A stretch of DNA of 64,000 nucleotides from NCBI RefSeq assembly GCF_014698035.1, contig NZ_JACJSF010000039.1, forward strand, positions 1-64,000, written 5' to 3'. Below are positions 36,274-46,214 of the stretch, piece by piece. The notes beneath the pieces are model-generated. The model searched no databases. It was not told the origin of the DNA and was given only the letters and a program-made list of their open reading frames with translations. Positions within the stretch are counted from its first letter, which is position 1. Each line of letters opens with the position of its first letter. The position numbers and the translations under genes are program-made. This DNA comes from Desmonostoc muscorum FACHB-395 (GTDB lineage: Bacteria; Cyanobacteriota; Cyanobacteriia; Cyanobacteriales; Nostocaceae).

Positions 36274-37368
36274 CTAAGACAATGCTGCTGCGGGAGTTAA
36301 ACCCAGTTTCGATAACAAGCGGTCAATGTCAAAATGCTCAGACATTAACTGGCGAACGCACTGAACCTTAATTGGCTCGTGGAGACGGACTTGCCCAAAA
36401 GTACGGTTAACAATTTCTACAGTGGTGAGAGTGTCTAAGTCAACAGATAAAATGGGGATTTCTAGTTCTTCAGCACGACTGAGAATGAACGGCGGCGGGG
36501 GTAGTTGCCCGGTGAGAATTAAACATTGGGTGGAAGTTTCCAAAGCCGCTTGCTGAATTTCTACGCGATCGCCTCCTGTCACCACTGCCATATTTCGGCG
36601 TTTACGGAAATACTTGACAGCAGAGTTAACATTCATTGCTCCAATTGCCAGACTTTCCACTAACAAATCCATGCGATCGTTGCGACAAAGAACATCAGCC
36701 TTTAACTGCTTCACCAGTTCGCCAACACTAATACTGCGGAGCAAATCGCTACTCGGCAGCATAGCTAACACGGGAATCCCTTGCTGTTCCAAAAACGGAC
36801 GCAAGAGAGTGTTAACCGCTTCTAGTTGGGTGACAGGGATATCATTGATCACAACTCCAATCAAGCGATCGCCCACACGCCCTTTAGCAGCCAATAGCGC
36901 CTCAACCGAAAGCAACGATTTATAGCGGCTTACTAACAGCAGGCCAGCATCCAATACTTCAGCCATTTGCAGCAAAGACAAGTCAAACAAATTGCCTTCG
37001 GAAAAATCACCAGGTCCCTCCAGTAATACCAAATCTCCTTGGGACATTTGTAAATATTGCTGTATTAGGGACTGCTGATAATCGGTTTTGTCTTCCCCTC
37101 GTAAGCGCTTTTGCACATTGAGTTCATCCAAAGCCAGCATTGTAGGTGCAACACGGTTTTCCGGCAAATTGAGGCTAAGAGCGATGAATTGGACATCTTC
37201 CTCAATTACGGTTCCACTAGACGAATTTAGACACGTACCAAGCGGTTTACCGTAGGTAATATCCAGTCCTTTTTGCTGTAGCTGATGAGACAAACCCAGA
37301 ACAGTTGCAGATTTACCGCTGTAAGTCTCGGTTGATCCAATCAGCAAATATTTAGGGGATTTTGGCAC
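36274..37368 (-). CDS. BioD-like/DRTGG protein (phosphotransacetylase N-domain type)
   Basis: The 364-residue protein starts at GTG 37,368 with AGGAG six bases upstream. The N-terminal 220 residues are a dethiobiotin-synthetase-like P-loop domain (GSTETYSGKSATVLG; LLEGPGDFSEG), the rest a DRTGG domain. The same two-domain unit forms the N-terminus of long phosphate acetyltransferases (Pta) without the catalytic part. Probably a regulatory or ATP-sensing protein; no known reaction. Confidence 0.85.
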   Translation of the reverse strand: MPKSPKYLLIGSTETYSGKSATVLGLSHQLQQKGLDITYGKPLGTCLNSSSGTVIEEDVQFIALSLNLPENRVAPTMLALDELNVQKRLRGEDKTDYQQSLIQQYLQMSQGDLVLLEGPGDFSEGNLFDLSLLQMAEVLDAGLLLVSRYKSLLSVEALLAAKGRVGDRLIGVVINDIPVTQLEAVNTLLRPFLEQQGIPVLAMLPSSDLLRSISVGELVKQLKADVLCRNDRMDLLVESLAIGAMNVNSAVKYFRKRRNMAVVTGGDRVEIQQAALETSTQCLILTGQLPPPPFILSRAEELEIPILSVDLDTLTTVEIVNRTFGQVRLHEPIKVQCVRQLMSEHFDIDRLLSKLGLTPAAALS

Positions 37369-37564
37369 ACATGCACTCCTAATTTCAAAATTCAGAAGAA
37401 CCCAGCTAGGTGTTTCCTAATTCTAGTTCCTTCTGGCAAAAGCCTCTCGCTCTCACAAATTAAGGTTTCCCATAATTCGCTTTTGAATAAGCAGGGGGAA
37501 GCAGACTCGTTATCACTGCACTATGCGCTTTTTTGTTCACAATGAATTCTGTCTGTTTATAGGG
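37369..37564. other. Non-coding gap before the MITE-like element
   Basis: No gene is supported. The gap continues to 37,886 and includes the element at 37,565-37,752. Confidence 0.4.
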
Positions 37565-37752
37565 CTTACGCAAAATTACACGCACACTAGGGGCGATACC
37601 CTGCGGTTACTCCGTTGGAGAACTTGTGGAGTATCTGCTTCTCTACGAGACGCTGACGCTCCTAACGTCGCTACCGCTTCACTAATGCGAATGCGTCTAC
37701 ATGAATTGCTCTAAGAAAAAAATCTTTCTTTTTGGCTAAGGTTTTGCGTAAG
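37565..37752. mobile_element. MITE-like element with CTTACGCAAAA ends
   Basis: CTTACGCAAAA (37,565-37,575) and TTTTGCGTAAG (37,742-37,752) are perfect 11-bp inverted ends about 188 bases apart, with an internal ACGAGACGCTGACG repeat motif. No convincing ORF and no clear target duplication. Confidence 0.5.
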
Positions 37753-37886
37753 TTCGATGATAAATATATTTTTTAATTACTTTTCTCAGGAAATACTTCT
37801 AAGTGTAGATGGCTAGATGATAGGGAAAGGGATAATGCTGAAAGAGTTGATTTTCTCTGACCAATTACTGACTAGGAGACTATTTG

Positions 37887-38867
37887 ATGAAAACCAGAAA
37901 ACTAGGGAAACTTGGGTTAGAAGTTTCAGCTATCGGACTTGGTTGCATGGGAATGTCTGAGTTTTATAGTGGTCGTGATGAAAATGAGGCGATCGCTACA
38001 ATTCATCGAGCATTGGAACTTGGAGTTAATTTTCTTGATACTGCCGATATGTATGGGCCTTTTACTAATGAGCAACTAGTAGGCAAAGCAATTAAAGATC
38101 GTCGAGATCGAGTAGTATTAGCAACCAAATTTGGCAATGTCCGCACTGAAGATGGTGGTTTTAAAGGAGTTAATGGCAAACCCGAATATGTCCATCAAGC
38201 TTGCGATGCCTCACTCAAACGTCTAGGAGTGGAAGTGATTGACCTCTATTATCAACATCGGGTAGATACAACCGTACCCATTGAGGATACTGTCGGAGCA
38301 ATGGCGGAGTTAGTAAAGCAAGGAAAAGTGCGTTATTTAGGGCTTTCAGAGGCTGCTCCGGCGACGATTCGGCGCGCTGTAGCAGTTCACCCCATTGCAG
38401 CACTCCAAACAGAATACTCGCTTTGGAGTCGAGAGCCAGAGGATGAAATTTTATCTACCGTGCGGGAATTAGGAATTGGGTTTGTTGCCTATAGCCCATT
38501 AGGAAGAGGGTTTTTATCAGGTGCGATCGCTAGCATTGACGATCTAGCACCTGATGACTATCGCAGAAATGCGCCTCGCTTTCAAGGTGAGAATTTTTCT
38601 AAAAATCTGCAATTAGTTGAGCAAGTAAAGGCAATTGCCACCGAAAAAGGAGTAACTGCTAGTCAGCTTGCACTAGCATGGCTATTGGCTCAAGGAGAAG
38701 ATATTGTCCCAATTCCTGGTACAAAACGCCGTACCTATTTAGAGGAGAATGTTGCAGCTACCGATATTACTCTGACTGAAGAAGAGTTGAATCGACTGGA
38801 AGCAGTTGCACCAAAAGGTGTAGCAGCAGGTGAGCGCTACCCTGATATGAGTACTGTTAACCGTTGA
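37887..38867 (+). CDS. Aldo/keto reductase
   Basis: The 326-residue protein starts at ATG 37887 with TAGGAG about ten bases upstream. It is a full-length (beta/alpha)8 NADPH-dependent reductase: [14 protein letters not shown] at the N-terminus, catalytic D and Y in [14 protein letters not shown] in LATKFGN and H in YYQHRVD. It matches the Tas/AKR13-type group that reduces aldehydes and ketones. Substrate unknown. Confidence 0.95.
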   Translation: MKTRKLGKLGLEVSAIGLGCMGMSEFYSGRDENEAIATIHRALELGVNFLDTADMYGPFTNEQLVGKAIKDRRDRVVLATKFGNVRTEDGGFKGVNGKPEYVHQACDASLKRLGVEVIDLYYQHRVDTTVPIEDTVGAMAELVKQGKVRYLGLSEAAPATIRRAVAVHPIAALQTEYSLWSREPEDEILSTVRELGIGFVAYSPLGRGFLSGAIASIDDLAPDDYRRNAPRFQGENFSKNLQLVEQVKAIATEKGVTASQLALAWLLAQGEDIVPIPGTKRRTYLEENVAATDITLTEEELNRLEAVAPKGVAAGERYPDMSTVNR

Positions 38868-39164
38868 TCCATTAACGAAATGTAACCCGATTTGTGCCGA
38901 TTGTTCCCAGTAGTGCGATGTCTACGACGGGCTACGCCTACGCAGGTAAAAAGCTAGGATTTAGGCACTACACAAAATAATTATGGTGTGAATCAAGGTA
39001 AGTATGTCATTTCAGGTTTTTATTAATCATTTTTGGATGGTAAATAGACCTGCGCTGTAGGGGCAATTTATGTAGATGCAAAGCGGCTTATCGTTGGGTA
39101 TTGCCCCTATGACATATATGGTTTTTCAGTATGGCAAAAGTTTTCGGAGAGTGACACAAGAGGA

Positions 39165-39941
39165 TTATTTAGCAATTTGTTGCTTGCGTTTCATTTTCAA
39201 TGCTAGTGCGATCGTTGCCAGCACACCAAGAACAGTATTAGGTTCTGGGACTGAAAGCTGATTATCCACAGTTCCTGTTTTGTCAATGTCTATCAATATA
39301 CTTCCAGTATTGTCACTATAAAAAACATCGTTCACAGCTAGGAGCAAAAAAGTCGCTGTGGTGGGAATTGTAAGTGTTGTCTTACCGAAGATACCAAAAA
39401 CACCATCAAATAATGTTTGTTGACCGCACATTCTGTTAGGGTCACTCAGGGTTGTATCACTGCACATATAAGCATTTTTGCCAGGGTCAAAGGTAGAGCC
39501 TGGGGAGGCGGTAGAATCAAATAAAGTCTTAGAAGTCCATGTGTTCTGAGTGTAGTCATATTGATTGGCATCTTGCTGATTGAGGGCTACAGCATCAACC
39601 ACACGTTGTTCAGAAGATGTATCAAGAAGCTGATCTGAGCTACTGAATACCCCTATCATGTCGCTCCTTTGACCTGGATTCCAAACACTCGTGTTAAATT
39701 TACCAGAAATATTCAGGCTGATGGAGTCGCCACCTTTCAAACCCAAATCTGCTAGGGATATGGCTTTAGTGTTACCAGCAACAGTACTCACACTTTGGTA
39801 ATAAGTTGTGTCAGCGTAGGTTCTCAAAAAGGTGTCTGTAGGATCGATTGTCAGGGATGCGGCTTGAGCTTTGTTAACGGTAGAGAATGCTCCTAGTCCT
39901 ACTAGACTAGAAACCATTAAAACACCCAGAAATTTTTTCAT
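39165..39941 (-). CDS. PEP-CTERM sorting-domain protein
   Basis: The 258-residue exported protein has a signal peptide (LGVLMVSSLVGLGAFSTVNK to AQA) and a C-terminal PEP-CTERM tail: VPEPNTVLGVLATIALALKM, then basic residues. Such tails direct the protein to exosortase-dependent processing at the cell surface. The middle is beta-rich with no named domain. Only two cysteines (in YMCSDT and RMCGQQ), possibly a disulfide. Confidence 0.85.
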   Translation of the reverse strand: MKKFLGVLMVSSLVGLGAFSTVNKAQAASLTIDPTDTFLRTYADTTYYQSVSTVAGNTKAISLADLGLKGGDSISLNISGKFNTSVWNPGQRSDMIGVFSSSDQLLDTSSEQRVVDAVALNQQDANQYDYTQNTWTSKTLFDSTASPGSTFDPGKNAYMCSDTTLSDPNRMCGQQTLFDGVFGIFGKTTLTIPTTATFLLLAVNDVFYSDNTGSILIDIDKTGTVDNQLSVPEPNTVLGVLATIALALKMKRKQQIAK

Positions 39942-40339
39942 ATTCTTGCATTGATTGCGTGTAAATCTATGTTATGCAATAGCCGATAAAGCTTGTATAA
40001 GTTTACACAGATTAGTATTGAATATTAGATATATTTAACTGGAAAAAATTCGAACATTTACAGTATTTTTATTTATAATTACTAAACTATTTTTTACCTT
40101 AAATTGCAGTATACTTAGCCAATATTTACACGTAAGGGCTATTACGTGTAGTCGGCAATTGAAAGTGCTTTTAACTCAGCCATAAGAGAGTGGCTGAGTT
40201 AGAAATTATATTGTTCGTGCCGCCCCTGTGTGTTTGAGCATCTATCAACGATTCTTCATCTGAAGAAGACGGTTTTCAAATCATCTATACTTGGTATTTC
40301 TTGTTAATACGTAAGCTTTAATATTATTCATAATTTTAC
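39942..40339. other. Gap with two hairpins
   Basis: No gene is seen. TACACGTAA/TTACGTGTA (40,127-40,150) and TAACTCAGCCA/TGGCTGAGTTA (40,172-40,201) are perfect inverted repeats. The second could be the terminator of the minus-strand signalling genes. Confidence 0.6.
40172..40201. terminator. Perfect 11-bp stem with 8-base loop
   Basis: TAACTCAGCCA and TGGCTGAGTTA. It lies about 140 bases beyond the stop of the minus-strand response regulator, and the minus strand continues with AAAAGC, so the T-run is weak. Confidence 0.4.
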
Positions 40340-40717
40340 TCAAAATCCCAACACCTGCCTTGATTTTTCAAGTACTTCTTTGGGGCGAAATGGTTTAGTT
40401 AGGTATAAATCTGCACCAACCTCAATCCCTTTTTGTTTATCAAATTCCTGTCCTTTAGCTGTCAATATGACAATGTAGATGTCAGTCATTTCCAAGTCAT
40501 GTTTCACAATGTGGCAGACTTGCAAACCGTTCATTTTAGGCATCATTACATCGAGAAAAACTAGATTTGGTTTTTCAGTTTTAATAGTTTCAAGAGCTTC
40601 TTCTCCATTTCTAGCAGTTAGAAGTTCTACGCCCTCGTCTTCTAATGCTTCTAAGGCTTGTTCCATCAAAATCAAGATATTGGGTTCATCGTCAACAATC
40701 AGAATTTTATGAGTCAT
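40340..40717 (-). CDS. Single-domain response regulator
   Basis: The 125-residue protein starts at ATG 40,717 (ILIVDDEPN). Acidic pocket DDE near residue 9, phospho-acceptor in LVFLDVMMPKMNG, and the conserved lysine in LTKPFRPKE. There is no output domain. A longer in-frame start would add 26 residues coded by tandem repeats and is not favoured. It is probably the last acceptor of the kinase pair upstream. Confidence 0.92.
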   Translation of the reverse strand: MTHKILIVDDEPNILILMEQALEALEDEGVELLTARNGEEALETIKTEKPNLVFLDVMMPKMNGLQVCHIVKHDLEMTDIYIVILTAKGQEFDKQKGIEVGADLYLTKPFRPKEVLEKSRQVLGF

Positions 40718-40818
40718 AGTAATTAGGGATTGGGAATTGGGCATTGGGAATTGGGAATGGGAAATTGGGTACTGGTTATTCTCCTCATCTCCCATTCCCC
40801 ATTCCCCGCGAGAAACGA
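40718..40818. repeat. GGGAATTGGG/CCCATTC repeats
   Basis: Tandem heptamer-type repeats fill the gap between the hybrid kinase and the regulator gene. The end of the hybrid kinase gene borders this block. Confidence 0.8.
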
Positions 40819-43800
40819 TTACTGCTCAGACAGCATAATAAAAAATACATTTTCTAACTCTTTCTCAAACCGTAGGGTTTTCACCAAATCACCTTCTTGA
40901 GAGAAGATAGAATCGATGATGATCATGTCAGGTTTGGCTGACAGAGCTTTATTTATGCATTCTTGCGGATTAGAGGCTTCAATCACGTTGTATCCCTGAG
41001 CTTGTAGTACATCGGATAAGGTTTTTAAAGCTGATGCATTTTTATCTACAACTAATACCTTTTTACTAGAAGTACCCTGGTAAAGCAGTGAGCCAATTTC
41101 GTTGAGGAGTTTCTCTGTATTAATGGGCTTGGTGAGATAGCGATCAATACCAATATGGTAGCCCCGTTCTTTGTTTTCAATAATTGACAAAATAATGATC
41201 GGAATGTCTGCGGTCTGAGGATCATTCTTGAGAACAGCTGCCACATCAAAACCGTTGATTTGGGGCATCATCACGTCCAAGAGAATCAGATCGGGACGGG
41301 CTATTTTAATTTGATGAATTGCATCCACGCCGTCCTTTCCTTCCTGAACGTTGTAGCCTTCATTTTCTAGTTGTTGACGAAGCAGTTCCCGAATGTTAGC
41401 GTCATCATCCACAACTAAAATGGTTTTACGGTTTTTGTTCACCACTGGGTTTGTGGTAATGACGTGTTCTTTAAGTTGTTTGACTAGCGTATCCAGATTC
41501 AGATTAGTAGTGGTTTTTTGATCGCTGGTGTAGGTGGGAATGATGAATGAGAATATACTGCCATTCCCTGGTTCACTTTCAACCCAAATTCTACCGCCAT
41601 GATGATCGATGATTTGTTTACAGATGGGTAGCCCTAACCCTGTGCCTTTGGGTTTGTCGGTGAGGGTGTCACCAACTTGGCGGAATTTCTCAAACACTTT
41701 TGGCTGATCTTCTGGTGCAATTCCAATGCCTGTGTCGATGACGCTGATGCAAACACCGTCGTCTCCTTGTTTGACGCGGCAGGTAACACAACCAGATTCG
41801 GTAAATTTGACGGCATTAGAAATCAGATTGATTAAAACTTGCAGCAAACGGTTGCGATCGCCTACTATCTGAGGCAGTCCAGGTTCAATCTCGCTGACCA
41901 ACTGCAAGCCATTGGTTTCAAACAACCCGGCGGTAGAATTGGTTGCCCAATCGAGTAATTCGCTGGGATCGAGCGGCTGCATCTGCCATTCCACCTTACC
42001 TGCTTCCATCTTGGCGATGTCTAAGACATCGTTAATCAAAGATGTGAGTCGTTCTGCTTCCGACACAATAATGTTGAGATTATCCGCCACCCGCTTAATG
42101 GTTTTTTGAAGCTTGCGGTCTTCAGTAGAAATTATTGGAAACACATCAGTTTCTAGCTTTTCTTTAATAATTGATGCAAAACCGAGAACAGAAGTTAGTG
42201 GTGTTCGCAGTTCGTGGGAAACCGTTGAGATAAAGTCGGTCTTCATCTTGTCAATCTCTTTTTCTGCTGTTATATCCCGAATCAGCAGCGCAGAACCGAA
42301 GCAGGTAGGGGGTTCTTGCTCCACCGTCTTTTTGAAAATAGCGGTCGCCACTGCCTGACCAATGCGTTCCTTCGTCAGTGCAACTTCAGCAGAAAATACC
42401 TCTCCGGGATGAGATTGAGTTCGGGCAACCAGTTCTGCTAAACCAGATATTGGCAGTTCTCGGTAGTGACCGTTGACAGAGGTATCTGTCAATTCATACA
42501 TAGCTAAAAAGGCAGGATTGAAGTGGGTAATTTGTCCTACGGTGTCTGCCACTAATAAACCATCTGCTAAATTATCCAAAATGGCATTTAATCCCTGCGC
42601 TTCTGCTAGGGTATTTTGCAGGGCAGCTGTCCGTTCTACAACTCTGGCTTCCAATTCTTGATTCAGTTGCCGCAAAGAAATTTCTGCTTGTTTGCGGGCA
42701 GTGATATCGGTATTAATTTCTAGCACCGCGCAGGGCTGACCATCGATGTCTCGTTGCAATGTCCATCGACTCTGGACGATAATCAATTTGCCAAAATGGG
42801 TGAGGTGTTGCACTTCTCCTTCCCAATTACCTTGTTCTAATAACTCTGCGATGATTTCTTCTTTTGGTTTTGGAAAGGTTTTTTTGATAAATGCTTGAAT
42901 GCATTGGTCTTTTACTTCTTCACGCGTCCAACCGTAGAGTCTTTCGGCACCTTGATTCCAGTGAGAGATTTTGTCGCTCATGTCACGGACGATGATGGCA
43001 TCGCTGGAATGATTCAACATATCCAATAAACGTTGATTTTCAGCTTCTGCTTGTTTGCGATCGTGAATATCATTACAGGTGCCAATCCATTCCCGAATGC
43101 TGCCGTCTTTCTCCAGGACAGGGGCACCACAGACAGAGAAGTAGCGGTATGTGCCATCTTTGCTACGCAACCGATATTCGGTTTGGTAGATACCTCGGTT
43201 TACCACAGCAGTATTCCAAACTTCTGCGGAACTGGCACGGTCATCGGGGTGAATTGGATCAATCCAGCCCCAGCCCTCAACTTCAGCTTCGCTCTGCCCC
43301 GTATAGTCCATCCAAGTGAGCATTTCATTGCTTATTCCCAGTCCTTCCGGGGTAGCTCCCCAGACGATCTGTGAAGTAGCAGTTACTAACGAGCGATATC
43401 GTTCTTTAAGACGCTGATTTTCGGCTTCTGCCAGCTTGCGATCGTGAATATCGGTACAGGTGCCAATCCACTCCTTGACGCTGCCATCTTCTTCTATAAC
43501 GGGCGCACCCCAGACCCAAAAGTAGCGATAGTTGCCATCCTTGCCACAAATTCGGTATTCAATTTGATACATACTCAGGTTTGCCACGGCAGTACTCCAG
43601 ACTTCTCCGGTGTAGGCGCGATCGTCAGGATGAACAGCATTAATCCATCCCCCATTCTCAGCTTCGGCTAGACTTTGACCTGTATAAGCTATCCAGCTTG
43701 CCAGTTCAAAGCAAATTCCTTCTGGTGTGCTTACCCAGACAATTTGTGTATTAGCTGTCACCAGAGAGCGGTATCGGGCTTCACTCTGTTTCAGGATTTG

Positions 43801-44190
43801 TTCATTATGTTGGCGTTCCTGCTGAATGCGTCGAAGGTCGCTGATTTCCTCCACACTAGACCAGATCAGTTGCTCCCCATCTTTCTCAATCATCAGTCCA
43901 GAGATTCTGACCGGAACCAGATGCCCATCTTTGTGGATTAACTCCTTCTCATAGGGGCCGTAGCGACCAGTTTGTTCTAGCTTCTCTAGGGTAGCTTGGT
44001 CAGAGGCAGCATAGCTTTCAGGAGTAATTTGCCAATAGCTGAGATTCAGGGTTTCTGGAACAGTGCGCCCCAAAATAGCGGCATAGGCAAGGTTAGTATT
44101 AATTAGCGTCCCATCTATTCGGTATAGTACTAGCCCAACAGGACATTGTTCAAATAGCTGACTGTTATATTCATCAAGTTGCTTAAACAT
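40819..44190 (-). CDS. PAS-rich hybrid histidine kinase with two receiver domains
   Basis: The 1,123-residue cytoplasmic kinase has five PAS/PAC sensor domains in tandem (about residues 10-650), HisKA with the phospho-acceptor in FISTVSHELRTP, HATPase (GDRNRLLQVLINLISNAVKF, GTGLGLPICKQII), and two C-terminal receivers. The first receiver is complete (LVVDDDAN; LILLDVMMPQ; LTKPINTEK). The second (VLVVDKNAS; MIIIDSIF) ends abruptly after about 80 residues and lacks its last strand and lysine. There is no membrane helix. It starts 26 bases after the stop of the GAF kinase and is followed by the regulator. Confidence 0.95.
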   Translation of the reverse strand: MFKQLDEYNSQLFEQCPVGLVLYRIDGTLINTNLAYAAILGRTVPETLNLSYWQITPESYAASDQATLEKLEQTGRYGPYEKELIHKDGHLVPVRISGLMIEKDGEQLIWSSVEEISDLRRIQQERQHNEQILKQSEARYRSLVTANTQIVWVSTPEGICFELASWIAYTGQSLAEAENGGWINAVHPDDRAYTGEVWSTAVANLSMYQIEYRICGKDGNYRYFWVWGAPVIEEDGSVKEWIGTCTDIHDRKLAEAENQRLKERYRSLVTATSQIVWGATPEGLGISNEMLTWMDYTGQSEAEVEGWGWIDPIHPDDRASSAEVWNTAVVNRGIYQTEYRLRSKDGTYRYFSVCGAPVLEKDGSIREWIGTCNDIHDRKQAEAENQRLLDMLNHSSDAIIVRDMSDKISHWNQGAERLYGWTREEVKDQCIQAFIKKTFPKPKEEIIAELLEQGNWEGEVQHLTHFGKLIIVQSRWTLQRDIDGQPCAVLEINTDITARKQAEISLRQLNQELEARVVERTAALQNTLAEAQGLNAILDNLADGLLVADTVGQITHFNPAFLAMYELTDTSVNGHYRELPISGLAELVARTQSHPGEVFSAEVALTKERIGQAVATAIFKKTVEQEPPTCFGSALLIRDITAEKEIDKMKTDFISTVSHELRTPLTSVLGFASIIKEKLETDVFPIISTEDRKLQKTIKRVADNLNIIVSEAERLTSLINDVLDIAKMEAGKVEWQMQPLDPSELLDWATNSTAGLFETNGLQLVSEIEPGLPQIVGDRNRLLQVLINLISNAVKFTESGCVTCRVKQGDDGVCISVIDTGIGIAPEDQPKVFEKFRQVGDTLTDKPKGTGLGLPICKQIIDHHGGRIWVESEPGNGSIFSFIIPTYTSDQKTTTNLNLDTLVKQLKEHVITTNPVVNKNRKTILVVDDDANIRELLRQQLENEGYNVQEGKDGVDAIHQIKIARPDLILLDVMMPQINGFDVAAVLKNDPQTADIPIIILSIIENKERGYHIGIDRYLTKPINTEKLLNEIGSLLYQGTSSKKVLVVDKNASALKTLSDVLQAQGYNVIEASNPQECINKALSAKPDMIIIDSIFSQEGDLVKTLRFEKELENVFFIMLSEQ

Positions 44191-44216
44191 GGTTAAGGTT
44201 TCTCTAGTGGCGTATT

Positions 44217-46214
44217 TTAAGTAGGGTTAGAACAACAGAACCAAGACAACAAAGTGGCGTAAAGCTTTAATGAAATTGGGTGGCGTTGGAACATCTGGTA
44301 AATTTCATCGGGTGATGCAGTTTCCACACCTGGATTTTGCTGTGAAAGTCGCTGGATCAATTGAGTATGGCGGGTCAGTAAATCCGTCGGTTTGAGCATT
44401 GGAATTGTTGATGGAATGAAGCCGTCGGCATCGGGTATATGGGGTAATATCGTTGTGACAGTTGGCGAGGCAGAGGTGTAATTCTGTTCTTCAGTAGGGG
44501 CCACCACTGCACAATTTAAGGGAATCTGAATCCAGAATTCTGTGCCTTCACCTGGTTGAGAACGACACTTGAGCATTCCTCCATGTTTGTCTACAACAAT
44601 TTGATAGCTGATTGCCATACCTAATCCGGTTCCCTTACCAATATCTTTTGTGGTGAAAAAGGGATCGTAAATGCGGTGAATAACCTCCTCCTTCATGCCT
44701 GGGCCATTGTCGGCAATTAGAATCACAACCCACTGGGGATCAAGAACTTTGGTACGAATAGTGATTTGGGGAGTGGGGAGTGGAGAGTGAGGAGATGGCG
44801 GGACAAGGAGATGAGGTGAATGAGAATTTTTCCATTCCCCATTACTCATTGTCTCCTCCAAAGCATCAATGGCATTTGCCAGGATGTTCATAAACACCTG
44901 ATTTAACTGTCCGGGATAGCATTCAATGGGGGGAAGTTTTGCATAGTCTTTGATGATTTCAATTGCCGGACGGTGAATATCTGCTTTCAGACGATGGTGA
45001 AGAATCATTAGCGTTCCGTCGATACCATCATGGATATTGACGGCTTTCATTTCGGATTCATCGTGGCGGGAGAAGTTTTTCAGGGATTGGACAATTTCTA
45101 CGATGCGACCGGTGCCCAGTTTCATCGAATCTAGCAGTTTGGGGAGATCCTGCATGATAAATTCCAGGTCTATATTGTCTAACTCTGATTCCAACTCTGG
45201 AGGGATAACAGGTAGGAATTTCTGATAGTTTTCCAATAGGTGTAATAAGTTTTGGGCGTATTCGGCAACATACTTTAAATTGCCGCAAATAAAGTTAAGC
45301 GGGTTGTTGATTTCGTGGGCAACTCCGGCAATAAGTTGTCCGAGACTGGACATTTTTTCGCTTTGGATTAACTGAGTTTGGGCCAATTGCAGCTCATGAA
45401 GAGCTTGCTGAAGCTTTTTTGTCTGAGCTTGTGCCTGAACTGCTGCTTGAGTGCTTTGCTCGTAAAGCAGAGCTTTGTCAATGGCGATCGCTGTTTGAGA
45501 GGCAAAGATACTCACAAGTTTCAGGTGTTCGGCTTTGTATGATTCAGTTTTGGATGCCCCAATCGCGATCGCTCCCAGTACCCGCTCTTTGGCTCGTAAC
45601 GGTACACAAATCATGGCGCTAACGTTTTTTTTCACCTCTAATCGAAGATCGGTTTGCACATCATTGATCAGTTCTGCCCGGTTGGATTGCACAATGTTGC
45701 CAATAATCCCCTTACCTGGTTCCGGGTGGCTATCGTCAAAAAAATCTCCAAATTCGGCAATGATTTCAAATACAGTTGCATCTGGACTCAAAAGCAGAAT
45801 CATCCCCGCAGACGATTCAATTAATCGACTTAATTCTTGAAGCACGAGTTGAGCAATCTGTCGCGTATCCAAACTTGTTGCGAGTTGAGTCGAGATATCG
45901 TCAAACAAATCAATTTCTTGGTATCGCTCTAGCAATTCTATGGCCAGTACTTTCTTCTCAGCTTCTTGCTTTGCCAACAATGAGAGCAAATTTGCAACTA
46001 GAGTTGCCTGTTCTCCTCCCACAACCCAACCGATGATTTCTCCTGACATCTCGATTGGATATCGGTTTTCGGTAGTTTGCTCCCCAATGCTAAGTAGTTT
46101 TGTGCCGTCTACGAGTTCAACATCAATCGCAATGTTGAGTTGGTAGACTAAATTATGAAGGAGAGATGGCAATTCTTTTTTGTTGAGAATCTTTCTGAGG
46201 CTAACTGGGGACAT
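44217..46214 (-). CDS. GAF-domain sensor histidine kinase
   Basis: The 665-residue protein starts at ATG 46,214. A GAF sensor domain (about 110-265) is followed by a coiled-coil linker, HisKA-like H-box (VAHEINNPLNFICGNL) and an HATPase domain. In the HATPase domain, between the N-box (QVFMNILANAIDALEE) and the G1 box (LIADNGPGM), there is a run of roughly 27 residues rich in S, P and H coded by repeats (44,767-44,850). The C-terminal 100 residues are unknown. First gene of the three-gene signalling set. Confidence 0.9.
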   Translation of the reverse strand: MSPVSLRKILNKKELPSLLHNLVYQLNIAIDVELVDGTKLLSIGEQTTENRYPIEMSGEIIGWVVGGEQATLVANLLSLLAKQEAEKKVLAIELLERYQEIDLFDDISTQLATSLDTRQIAQLVLQELSRLIESSAGMILLLSPDATVFEIIAEFGDFFDDSHPEPGKGIIGNIVQSNRAELINDVQTDLRLEVKKNVSAMICVPLRAKERVLGAIAIGASKTESYKAEHLKLVSIFASQTAIAIDKALLYEQSTQAAVQAQAQTKKLQQALHELQLAQTQLIQSEKMSSLGQLIAGVAHEINNPLNFICGNLKYVAEYAQNLLHLLENYQKFLPVIPPELESELDNIDLEFIMQDLPKLLDSMKLGTGRIVEIVQSLKNFSRHDESEMKAVNIHDGIDGTLMILHHRLKADIHRPAIEIIKDYAKLPPIECYPGQLNQVFMNILANAIDALEETMSNGEWKNSHSPHLLVPPSPHSPLPTPQITIRTKVLDPQWVVILIADNGPGMKEEVIHRIYDPFFTTKDIGKGTGLGMAISYQIVVDKHGGMLKCRSQPGEGTEFWIQIPLNCAVVAPTEEQNYTSASPTVTTILPHIPDADGFIPSTIPMLKPTDLLTRHTQLIQRLSQQNPGVETASPDEIYQMFQRHPISLKLYATLLSWFCCSNPT
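44767..44850. repeat. Heptamer-type repeats inside the GAF kinase gene
   Basis: Tandem GGGGAGTGG and CCCATTC-type units within coding sequence, giving the in-frame peptide with SHSPHLLVPPSPHSPLP. Confidence 0.85.

Noticed and set aside
37523-37714. 63-codon plus-strand ORF
   Set aside because: It lies mostly inside the CTTACGCAAAA-ended repeat element and is explained by repeat sequence.
40718-40795. Longer start of the response regulator
   Set aside because: The 26 added residues are coded by tandem heptamers; ATG 40,717 fits the receiver family start.
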